From UBA11540 sp045536425 (GTDB lineage Bacteria > Bacillota > Clostridia > Oscillospirales > Ruminococcaceae), in contig JAZSNN010000022.1 in assembly GCA_045536425.1 (NCBI GenBank), positions 1-25,053 on the forward strand: a stretch of DNA of 25,053 nt, given 5' to 3'. Under the pieces are notes generated by a model. The model saw only the letters and a program-made list of their open reading frames with translations, was not told where the DNA came from and did not search any database. Of the stretch, positions 6,793 through 13,227 are shown in pieces. The position numbers were made by a program, and so were the translations under genes. Positions within the stretch are counted from its first letter, which is position 1. Every line of letters begins with the position of its first letter.

Positions 6793-8166
6793 ATGAATTT
6801 TTATGACGAGAGTCTTCTAAAAGATAAAAAGCACATACATTTTATCGGTATCGGCGGGTCGGGAATGTTCCCTATCGTGCAGATTCTTCACGCGGAAGGG
6901 TTTTACATCACAGGCTCGGATAACAACGAAACCGAAACTATAAAAATCGAACGCGAAATGGGCATCAAAATCTTTATGGGTCAACGAGCCGAGAACATCG
7001 AGGGTGCAGACCTTATCGTCTACACTGCCGCGATTATGGCGGACAATCCCGAGCTTATTGCAGCGAAGGAAAGCGGTGTTGACACCATTGAGCGTTCGGT
7101 TATGCTGGGGCTTATCACCCGCAGGTATGACAGAGCCATCTGCATCAGCGGAACCCACGGAAAGACAACCACTTCTGCGATGCTGACACAGATTTTGGTG
7201 GAATCCGAGATGGACCCCACGGCAGTTATAGGCGGAAAGCTTCCCCTCATTCACGGCAGCGGAATTGCGGGAAAGTCGGATATTATGGTGTGCGAGTCCT
7301 GCGAGTTTGTTGACACGTTCTTGAAGCTGTCGCCAAACATTGCGGTGATTCTGAACGTTGACGAGGACCATCTTGATTATTTCAAAAACCTCGACAACAT
7401 CATTCGCTCCTTCAACGCTTTTGCAAAGATGGCGGACAAATGCATTATTGCAAACGGTGATGATGAAAACACAATGCGCGCTGTTGCTGATATAACAGCC
7501 GTTCCGATTATCACCTTCGGCTATCAAAAGCACAATGATTACTACGTTGAAAATATCGAACAGCACAAAGGTATTGGCACTTCTTTCGACCTCGTTTTCA
7601 AAGGCGAAAAGCTGTGCCGTTTGACAATGAACGTACCCGGTGAGCACAATATTCTCAACACCGTTGCCGCCTGTGTTGCTGCTCTGGAGGTCAAAACACC
7701 TATTGACCGCATCGAAAAGAGCGTTCCTAATTTTAGAGGTGCGGGAAGACGCTTTGAGGTGCTTGGAAAGGTCAATGGCTTTACAGTTGCCGACGACTAT
7801 GCTCATCATCCAAAAGAGCTTGAGGTCACGCTGAAAACTGCCAAGAAGCTCGATTTCAACAGGGTTTGGGCGGTGTTTCAGCCCTTTACCTATTCACGTA
7901 CTTCCATACTGTTTGACGACTTTGTAAAGGCGCTTACCATTGCAGATAAGGTTGTACTTTCGGAGATTATGGGGGCGCGCGAAAAGAACACCTACAACAT
8001 CTATTCAAAGGATTTGGCAGAAAAAATCGACGGATGCGTCTGGTTTAACACCTTTGAGGAGATTGCAGACTATGTACTCGCAAACGCAAAAGAGGGCGAC
8101 CTCGTTATCACCCTCGGATGTGGCGATATTTACAAATGTGCTAAGATGATGCTTGAAAACAATTGA
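6793..8166 (+). CDS. murC: UDP-N-acetylmuramate--L-alanine ligase
   Basis: A 457-residue Mur ligase that adds L-alanine to UDP-MurNAc with ATP in the cytoplasm. HFIGIGGSGM near residue 15-25 is the N-terminal nucleotide-sugar domain. GTHGKTTTSAM is the ATP P-loop. NVDEDHLDYF, PGEHNILN and DDYAHHPKE are the remaining Mur ligase signatures in the right order. The length is normal for MurC. The Shine-Dalgarno (GGGG) is weak. It heads a rightward operon, six bases before the Lrp-type gene's first possible ATG. Confidence 0.96.
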   Translation: MNFYDESLLKDKKHIHFIGIGGSGMFPIVQILHAEGFYITGSDNNETETIKIEREMGIKIFMGQRAENIEGADLIVYTAAIMADNPELIAAKESGVDTIERSVMLGLITRRYDRAICISGTHGKTTTSAMLTQILVESEMDPTAVIGGKLPLIHGSGIAGKSDIMVCESCEFVDTFLKLSPNIAVILNVDEDHLDYFKNLDNIIRSFNAFAKMADKCIIANGDDENTMRAVADITAVPIITFGYQKHNDYYVENIEQHKGIGTSFDLVFKGEKLCRLTMNVPGEHNILNTVAACVAALEVKTPIDRIEKSVPNFRGAGRRFEVLGKVNGFTVADDYAHHPKELEVTLKTAKKLDFNRVWAVFQPFTYSRTSILFDDFVKALTIADKVVLSEIMGAREKNTYNIYSKDLAEKIDGCVWFNTFEEIADYVLANAKEGDLVITLGCGDIYKCAKMMLENN

Positions 8167-8174
8167 CATATTAT

Positions 8175-8180
8175 GGAGGA
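8175..8180 (+). promoter_or_regulatory. Ribosome binding site fixing the Lrp-type gene start
   Basis: GGAGGA lies seven bases before ATG 8188. It overlaps the earlier in-frame ATG at 8173, which has no site of its own, so the later start is preferred. Confidence 0.75.
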
Positions 8181-8187
8181 TTTTGAT

Positions 8188-8667
8188 ATGGAAAAGATGT
8201 TAGAATTACTAGGCAAAAACGCGAGAATATCCAACGCGCAGTTGGCGGTTATGCTCGGCACTACCGAGGCCGATGTCGAGGCGCGTATTGCAGAATATGA
8301 AAAAAATGGGGTTATCAACGGCTATCAAGCGCTTATCGACTGGTACAGCGTTGACAAGGAATACGTTATCGCTCTTATCGAGGTCAAGGTTATGCCTCAG
8401 CGCGATTTTGGTTTTGACGAGCTTGCAAGCAAGATTATGAACTATTCCGAGGTTGACAGCCTATATCTTATGTCGGGCGGTTATGATTTGTTTGTAACCA
8501 TTTCAGGACGCTCTTTCAAAGAGGTCGCTATGTTCGTTGCAAAGAGATTGTCCACCCTCGACGGTGTGACCTCTACCGCTACTCACTTTGTTCTCAAAAA
8601 ATATAAAGACAACGGCGTTATTCTTCACAAGAACGACCCTGACGAAAGGGGTAACGCTTCACTGTGA
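8188..8667 (+). CDS. Lrp/AsnC family transcriptional regulator
   Basis: From ATG 8188 the product has 159 residues. The N-terminal winged helix-turn-helix (LLGKNARISNAQLAVMLG...VINGY) is followed by an AsnC-type effector/oligomer domain (VIALIEVKV...VDSLYLMSGGYDLFVTISG). Members sense amino acids and often control the adjacent metabolic gene. Here the TGA overlaps the GTG start of an aminotransferase (8664-8667), a pairing common in Clostridia. A role in regulating that aminotransferase or the whole murC operon is inference; I recognise no operator. Confidence 0.9.
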   Translation: MEKMLELLGKNARISNAQLAVMLGTTEADVEARIAEYEKNGVINGYQALIDWYSVDKEYVIALIEVKVMPQRDFGFDELASKIMNYSEVDSLYLMSGGYDLFVTISGRSFKEVAMFVAKRLSTLDGVTSTATHFVLKKYKDNGVILHKNDPDERGNASL

Positions 8668-9830
8668 TTAACTACGATAAAGTACTTTCCGACAAGGCAA
8701 AGGAGTTAAAGCCATCGGGTATCAGAAAATTCTTTGACCTTGCAAACGAGATGGAGGGCGTTATCTCCTTGGGTGTTGGTGAGCCTGATTTCAAGACACC
8801 TTGGAGCATACGCGAGGCTGCCATCAAATCCCTCGAAAGAGGAAAAACGCGCTACAGTGCAAACGCAGGTCTTGTCGAGCTGAGAAAAGAAATCTGCAGA
8901 TATCTTGAAAGGCGTTTTTCTCTTAAATATGACCCTTTAAAGCAGACCATCATCACCGTTGGCGGTTCTGAGGGTATAGACATCACAATACGTGCTCTTG
9001 TAAACCCCGGCGACGAGGTTATCATTCCTGAGCCGTGCTTTGTTTCCTACGAGCCAATTGCAAGGCTTTGCGGTGCCGAAGTTGTCACCATTGCCACAAA
9101 GGCAGAGGACAATTTCAAACTCAGAGCAAAGGACCTCAAAGAAAAAATTACCAACAAAACAAAACTTCTCATCTTCCCCTTCCCCAACAACCCCACGGGC
9201 GCAGTTATGAGAAGAGAGGACCTTGAGGAGATTGCTGAGGTTTTGCGCGGTACAGACATAATGGTGTTGTCTGATGAGATTTACGCAGAGCTTACATACA
9301 ACGGCGACCACGTTTCTATCGCTTCATTGGACGGAATGAAGGAACGCACCATACTCGTTAACGGATTTTCAAAGACATATTCTATGACGGGTTGGCGTCT
9401 TGGATACGTTGCGGGTCCTGAGGAGATAATCGCGCAGATGCTCAAAATTCATCAGTTCGCGATTATGTGTTCTCCCACAACCAGTCAATATGCCGCGCTC
9501 GAGGCGGTTAAAAACTGCGACAACGAGATAAAGAAGATGGCCGAGGAATACAACATCCGCCGCAGACTTTTGGTGGACGGGCTCAACAAACTGGGGCTGA
9601 CCTGTTTCTCCCCCGAGGGCGCATTCTATGTGTTCCCCTCTATAAAGAAAACGGGGCTTTCGAGCGAAGAATTTTGCAACCGACTTCTTATGGAGCAAAA
9701 GGTTGCGGTTGTTCCCGGTACAGCCTTTGGCGAAAGCGGAGAGGGATTTGTTCGAATTTCCTATTCCTACAGCGTAAACCATCTGTTAGAGGCTCTGTCA
9801 AAGATTGAAAAGTTTGTTAATTCTCTATAA
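8664..9830 (+). CDS. PLP-dependent class I/II aminotransferase
   Basis: A 388-residue fold-type I aminotransferase. NNPTG (175-179) binds the cofactor, and SDEIYAEL (203-210) carries the conserved Asp. NGFSKTYSMTGWRLGY (233-248) holds the Schiff-base lysine K237, and a C-terminal VRISYS carries the carboxylate-binding Arg. It most resembles the PatA/aspartate-type subgroup found beside Lrp regulators, but the substrate cannot be named. The GTG start overlaps the previous stop. The substrate might be aromatic or an alanine/aspartate-type amino acid that feeds wall synthesis beside murC; this is speculative. Confidence 0.92.
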   Translation: MINYDKVLSDKAKELKPSGIRKFFDLANEMEGVISLGVGEPDFKTPWSIREAAIKSLERGKTRYSANAGLVELRKEICRYLERRFSLKYDPLKQTIITVGGSEGIDITIRALVNPGDEVIIPEPCFVSYEPIARLCGAEVVTIATKAEDNFKLRAKDLKEKITNKTKLLIFPFPNNPTGAVMRREDLEEIAEVLRGTDIMVLSDEIYAELTYNGDHVSIASLDGMKERTILVNGFSKTYSMTGWRLGYVAGPEEIIAQMLKIHQFAIMCSPTTSQYAALEAVKNCDNEIKKMAEEYNIRRRLLVDGLNKLGLTCFSPEGAFYVFPSIKKTGLSSEEFCNRLLMEQKVAVVPGTAFGESGEGFVRISYSYSVNHLLEALSKIEKFVNSL

Positions 9831-9844
9831 AAGAAGGTGATATG

Positions 9845-10687
9845 ATGCTCAGAGCAAAGGCGTATGCCAAGATAAACCTCTCGCTTGATATAGTTGGTGT
9901 GCGCGATGACGGGTATCATCTCATCAAAACTGTTATGCAAAGCATCTCGTTGCACGACGTAGTCAGCGTGGAGAAAACGGCAGACGGAATAACTGTCAGC
10001 TGTAACGACCCCGCTGTCCCCTGCGACGAAAGAAACATTGTCTACAAATGTACAAAGCGCTTTTTTGAGCGCACAGGAGAGCGTTTTGGAATTCACATTG
10101 ACATCCAAAAGAACATTCCGTCGCAAGCAGGACTTGGTGGCGGAAGCGCAGACGGTGCGGCGGTGCTTGTGCTTTTGAACAGACTGTGCGGTGATGCTCT
10201 CACCACACAAGAGTTGTGCGAAATCGGTGCAAGAGTTGGCGCGGATATTCCGTTTTGCATTGTAGGCGGTTGTGTTTTGTGCGAAGGAATCGGAGAGGTT
10301 TTGACACCGATTGACAGCAAAACAGAGCTCGATTTGTGCATTGTAAAGCCCGATTTTGGAGCCAGTACAGTTGAAGCGTACAAAGCCTTTGACAGTGCGG
10401 AAAAATTTCTGCATCCCGATACTGATGCGGTAATAAAATCCCTTGAAAGTGGCGACAAAAAGACCCTCGCAGACAACCTTGTTAACGTTCTTGAGATGGA
10501 CGAGCGTATCGACAAAATCAAAAAAGACCTCGTCGAATCGGGTGCTGTAGCTTCTTGTATGAGTGGCAGTGGTTCGGCAGTTTTTGCTATTTTAGATGGT
10601 GCTAAACTGACACAGTACAACGGGTATGATTCCCGTCTATTCCCCGCCCGCACAGTAGGTCGTGGTGTCGAAATTTTGGAGGATTAA
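9845..10687 (+). CDS. ispE: 4-diphosphocytidyl-2-C-methyl-D-erythritol kinase
   Basis: A GHMP kinase of the MEP isoprenoid pathway that phosphorylates CDP-methylerythritol. AKAYAKINLSL at the N-terminus holds the catalytic Lys. PSQAGLGGGSADGAA is the GHMP ATP loop, GADIPFC carries the catalytic Asp, and SCMSGSGSAVFA is the C-terminal glycine motif. Two ATGs stand side by side (9842, 9845). AAGGTG (9834-9839) is only two bases from the first and five from the second, so I chose the second; the difference is one residue. The gene starts 14 bases after the aminotransferase stop and is two bases from the next gene. Confidence 0.96.
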   Translation: MLRAKAYAKINLSLDIVGVRDDGYHLIKTVMQSISLHDVVSVEKTADGITVSCNDPAVPCDERNIVYKCTKRFFERTGERFGIHIDIQKNIPSQAGLGGGSADGAAVLVLLNRLCGDALTTQELCEIGARVGADIPFCIVGGCVLCEGIGEVLTPIDSKTELDLCIVKPDFGASTVEAYKAFDSAEKFLHPDTDAVIKSLESGDKKTLADNLVNVLEMDERIDKIKKDLVESGAVASCMSGSGSAVFAILDGAKLTQYNGYDSRLFPARTVGRGVEILED

Positions 10688-10689
10688 TT

Positions 10690-11490
10690 TTGATAAAGGT
10701 TGGAATTTCAAGCGCGTGTCTTTATCCAATGCTCACCGAAGATGCAGTAAAGTTTCTTGTGGACAACGGAGTAAAGCATACGGAAATATTTTTTAATTCT
10801 TTTTCCGAGCTTTCGAGCGGGTTTATCGGTGAACTGCGCAGAGTTCTCATTCCTGCCGGAGTTACCGTAGAAGCTATACACCCATTTTCCTGTGTGGCAG
10901 AACCGCTTTTTCTCTTTTCAAGCTACAAACGCAGATTTGAGGATTCGCTCGACCAATATCGCAGATATTTCGAAGCGGCACAGCTTTTGAAATGCCAAAA
11001 GTTCGTTTTGCACGGCGACCGTGCAGACAGGCACTCTATTGACGAAAAAGAGTATTTTGATCGCTATGCAAAGCTTTGTGAGGTTGGCAGAGCCTTTGGC
11101 GTTAGCGTACTTCAAGAAAACGTTTCCAACTTTCGCAGCAGAAGCGTTGAGTTTATAAAAAATATGTCCGAATATCTCGGAGATAGGGTTGAATTTACCT
11201 ACGACGTCAAGCAATGCATTCGCGCGGGAGTTGACCCATTTGAAATGTTCGATGCTATGGGCGAAAAAATTCGTCACGTTCATCTAAGCGACAACGATGA
11301 CAACCACGACTGTCTGATCGCAGGGCAAGGAAATTTTGACGTTTCCAAGCTTTTTGACAGATTGTACTCCATTGGATATGACGGTGCGGTATTGTTGGAA
11401 GTTTACCGCCACAATTTTGAGCAAGAAAAAGAGCTTTTCGAAGGTCTTGAGTTTATCAAACAATTTGTGAAATCGGAGGAAATCATATGA
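10690..11490 (+). CDS. TIM-barrel sugar phosphate isomerase/epimerase-like protein
   Basis: The 266-residue product fits the xylose-isomerase-like (AP endonuclease family 2) barrel. KFVLHGDRADRH gives a metal-binding His, and VLQENVSN a Glu. FTYDVKQC gives an Asp, IRHVHLSDND a His and VLLEVYR the terminal Glu. All these ligands appear in the usual order, so it is probably a functional metal-dependent isomerase, epimerase or nuclease-fold enzyme. The exact substrate is unknown. The start is TTG at 10690, supported by GGAGGA seven bases upstream. The 3' end overlaps nrdR as ATGA (11487-11490). Confidence 0.8.
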   Translation: MIKVGISSACLYPMLTEDAVKFLVDNGVKHTEIFFNSFSELSSGFIGELRRVLIPAGVTVEAIHPFSCVAEPLFLFSSYKRRFEDSLDQYRRYFEAAQLLKCQKFVLHGDRADRHSIDEKEYFDRYAKLCEVGRAFGVSVLQENVSNFRSRSVEFIKNMSEYLGDRVEFTYDVKQCIRAGVDPFEMFDAMGEKIRHVHLSDNDDNHDCLIAGQGNFDVSKLFDRLYSIGYDGAVLLEVYRHNFEQEKELFEGLEFIKQFVKSEEII

Positions 11491-11939
11491 AATGTCCATT
11501 TTGCGGATACGCGGAAAGCAAGGTGCTTGACACACGTTCCTGTGATGACGGCAGCAAAATAAGACGTCGCAGAGAGTGTCTTAGCTGTGCCAAGCGTTTC
11601 ACTTCATACGAAACTATCGAGCTTGTTCCGATAATGGTTATCAAGCGCGACAACACCCGCGAACAGTTTGACCGCAACAAACTGATGAACGGTATTCTCA
11701 GAGCGTGTCAAAAGCGCCCCGTTTCTGTTGAAACCGTGCAGAAGATTGTTGACGAAATCGAGTATGCTCTCCAGAACAAGCTCGTTTCCGAGGTTACATC
11801 TGCCGAAATTGGCGAACTGACTATGGAAAAGCTAAAAGCTATCGACGACGTTGCATACGTTCGCTTTGCATCGGTTTACCGTCAGTTCGGTGATCTCAAC
11901 ACGTTTATGAAGGAGCTCAAAAAGCTCATCGGCGACTAA
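11487..11939 (+). CDS. nrdR: Transcriptional repressor NrdR
   Basis: A 150-residue NrdR. The zinc ribbon uses C3, C6 (MKCPFCGY), C31 and C34 (RECLSCAKRF). An ATP-cone domain follows at about 49-139, starting VIKRDNTREQFDR. It senses dATP/ATP and represses ribonucleotide reductase genes (established). No reductase gene is in the window, so its targets lie elsewhere. It is the last gene of the murC operon, coupled to the preceding gene. I see no obvious intrinsic terminator before the rpsF promoter 20 bases on, so some read-through into rpsF is possible. Confidence 0.96.
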   Translation: MKCPFCGYAESKVLDTRSCDDGSKIRRRRECLSCAKRFTSYETIELVPIMVIKRDNTREQFDRNKLMNGILRACQKRPVSVETVQKIVDEIEYALQNKLVSEVTSAEIGELTMEKLKAIDDVAYVRFASVYRQFGDLNTFMKELKKLIGD

Positions 11940-11959
11940 AAAATATATTTTCCCTTGTC

Positions 11960-11988
11960 TTGACAAACAAGATTTTGGGTGATATAAT
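11960..11988 (+). promoter_or_regulatory. Consensus sigma-A promoter of rpsF-ssb-rpsR
   Basis: A perfect TTGACA (11960-11965) and a perfect TATAAT (11983-11988) are spaced by 17 bases. This is the strongest promoter in the window, as expected for ribosomal protein genes. Confidence 0.92.
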
Positions 11989-11994
11989 GTATAA

Positions 11995-12039
11995 GTTGCA
12001 TTATGTGCAACTATCCTTGTCCTGCATTTTATGCAGGAC
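11995..12039 (+). promoter_or_regulatory. Two-hairpin 5' leader of rpsF
   Basis: Two perfect stems follow the promoter: GTTGCA/TGCAAC (11995-12000 with 12006-12011) and GTCCTGCAT/ATGCAGGAC (12019-12027 with 12031-12039). Some rpsF mRNAs carry an S6:S18-binding leader. Whether this is that element or just a stabilising 5' structure cannot be decided here. Confidence 0.5.
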
Positions 12040-12066
12040 CTAAAGTCCAAAAGGAGGTGTTTTGAA

Positions 12067-12357
12067 ATGGCTAAAACTTCAGCCAACTACGAGACCATTA
12101 TGGTACTGAACACAAAATTGGGTGAGGACTCAGTTAAGGCTCTCATCGAGAAGTTCACAAAGCTTATCACCGATAACGGCACTATCGACAGTGTTGACGA
12201 TTGGGGTAAGAGAAGACTTGCTTATGAGATCGAAGACGAGACAGAGGGTTATTACTATCTCGTAAACTTCACATCTGCTCCTGAGTTCCCGGCAGAGCTT
12301 GATCGTATCTATAAGATCACTGATGGTGTTCTTCGTTCGATCATCGTTGCAAAATAA
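12067..12357 (+). CDS. rpsF: 30S ribosomal protein S6
   Basis: A 96-residue S6 with YETIMVLNTKLG at the N-terminus and KRRLAYEIEDETEGYYYLVNF in the middle. The start at 12067 is set by AGGAGGTG (12052-12059) seven bases upstream. An upstream in-frame ATG at 12031 lies inside the leader hairpin and is rejected. It is the first gene of the classic rpsF-ssb-rpsR operon, with ssb 14 bases downstream. Confidence 0.97.
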   Translation: MAKTSANYETIMVLNTKLGEDSVKALIEKFTKLITDNGTIDSVDDWGKRRLAYEIEDETEGYYYLVNFTSAPEFPAELDRIYKITDGVLRSIIVAK

Positions 12358-12371
12358 GAGGAGGGTATCTG

Positions 12372-12842
12372 ATGCTTAACAAAGCTATTTTGATGGGCAG
12401 ACTTACTGCAGATCCCGACGTGCGCCAGACTTCAGGCGGTGTTTCGGTCGCTACCTTTTCCCTCGCTGTTGATCGCGGTTACGTAAGACAGGGCGAGGAA
12501 AGACAGACTGATTTCATAAACATCGTTTGTTGGAGAAGTACTGCTGATTTTGTCGGCAAGTATTTCAAGAAAGGTCAGCTTGTTGCTGTAGACGGTTCTA
12601 TCAGAACCAGAAACTACACCGACAACAATGGCAACAAGCGCTACGTTACAGAGGTTGTTGCAAACGAGGTTTTCTTTGCTGAAGGCAAGAAAAACTCTGA
12701 TTCTGCTTATACCAGTCCCTCTCCTTTCAGTCAGCCTGCTGCTGAAACCTATTCCCAGAACACATCTTCGTTTGAGCAGTCTTCTTCTGTTGAGACCTAT
12801 ACAAACGTTGATTTCGCGGGCGATGACGACCTGCCGTTCTGA
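12372..12842 (+). CDS. ssb: Single-stranded DNA-binding protein
   Basis: A 156-residue SSB. An OB fold covers about residues 1-105 (MLNKAILMGRLTADPDVR at the start and FINIVCWRSTADFVGKYFKK in the core). A Ser/Gln-rich flexible linker and the acidic tip DDDLPF follow, through which SSB recruits repair and replication partners. It sits between rpsF and rpsR, the conserved Firmicutes arrangement, with GAGGAGGG upstream of its ATG. Confidence 0.97.
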   Translation: MLNKAILMGRLTADPDVRQTSGGVSVATFSLAVDRGYVRQGEERQTDFINIVCWRSTADFVGKYFKKGQLVAVDGSIRTRNYTDNNGNKRYVTEVVANEVFFAEGKKNSDSAYTSPSPFSQPAAETYSQNTSSFEQSSSVETYTNVDFAGDDDLPF

Positions 12843-12874
12843 TTTTACAGTATCATTTAAAGGAGGTATTCGTA

Positions 12875-13147
12875 ATGGAAAATAAAGAAAGAGTTGAAAG
12901 AACCGAAAGACCCGAAAGACCTATGCGTGGCCCCAGAAAGAGCCGCAAGAAGGTTTGTGCTTTCTGTGCTGATAAGGTTGAGAACATCGATTACAAGGAT
13001 GTTGCAAAGCTCAGAAGATTTGTTTCCGAGAGATCCAAAATCTTCCCCCGTCGTATGACAGGTACTTGTGCTCGTCACCAGAGACAGCTCACTGTTGCTG
13101 TTAAGCGTGCTCGTCACATCGCTCTCATCCCCTACATCAGCGACTAA
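12875..13147 (+). CDS. rpsR: 30S ribosomal protein S18 (cysteine-containing form)
   Basis: A 90-residue S18. CAFCADK and GTCARHQRQL keep the cysteines of the zinc-type (C+) form; DYKDVAKLRRFVSERSKI is the conserved core. The N-terminus is a low-complexity Arg/Glu/Pro stretch (ERTERPERPMRGPRK), built from a short repeated GAAAGACCC-like unit in the DNA. AAGGAGGT precedes the start. It is the last gene of the operon, ending 10 bases before a terminator. Confidence 0.97.
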   Translation: MENKERVERTERPERPMRGPRKSRKKVCAFCADKVENIDYKDVAKLRRFVSERSKIFPRRMTGTCARHQRQLTVAVKRARHIALIPYISD

Positions 13148-13157
13148 TTAAAAGATG

Positions 13158-13189
13158 AACGCTCCGAAAAATCGGAGCGTTTTTATTTT
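13158..13189 (+). terminator. Terminator of the rpsF-ssb-rpsR operon
   Basis: A 10-bp stem is formed by AACGCTCCGA (13158-13167) and TCGGAGCGTT (13172-13181) with an AAAA loop, followed by a T-rich run on the plus strand. Confidence 0.9.
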
Positions 13190-13190
13190 T

Positions 13191-13218
13191 AAAGCCCACC
13201 GCTTTTGCGGTGGGCTTT
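13191..13218 (-). terminator. Second, convergent hairpin ending the ABC transporter gene
   Basis: A 12-bp perfect stem is formed by AAAGCCCACCGC (13191-13202) and GCGGTGGGCTTT (13207-13218) with a TTTT loop. It lies nine bases past the leftward ABC transporter stop and probably serves that strand. T-runs on both sides are short, so it may act in either direction. Confidence 0.75.
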
Positions 13219-13227
13219 TCATCTTAT

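Noticed and set aside
6817..7809. Long minus-strand open frame (330 codons) opposite murC
   Set aside because: It is fully antisense to a murC with all Mur ligase motifs, and its composition is Cys/Asn/His-rich, as expected of a shadow frame. It has no domain and no ribosome site.
9767..10414. Minus-strand open frame (215 codons) opposite ispE
   Set aside because: Antisense to an intact IspE with all GHMP kinase motifs; no features of its own.
12031..12066. Upstream in-frame ATG extending S6 by 12 residues
   Set aside because: It lies inside the leader hairpin, has no ribosome site, and precedes the AGGAGGTG that serves ATG 12067.
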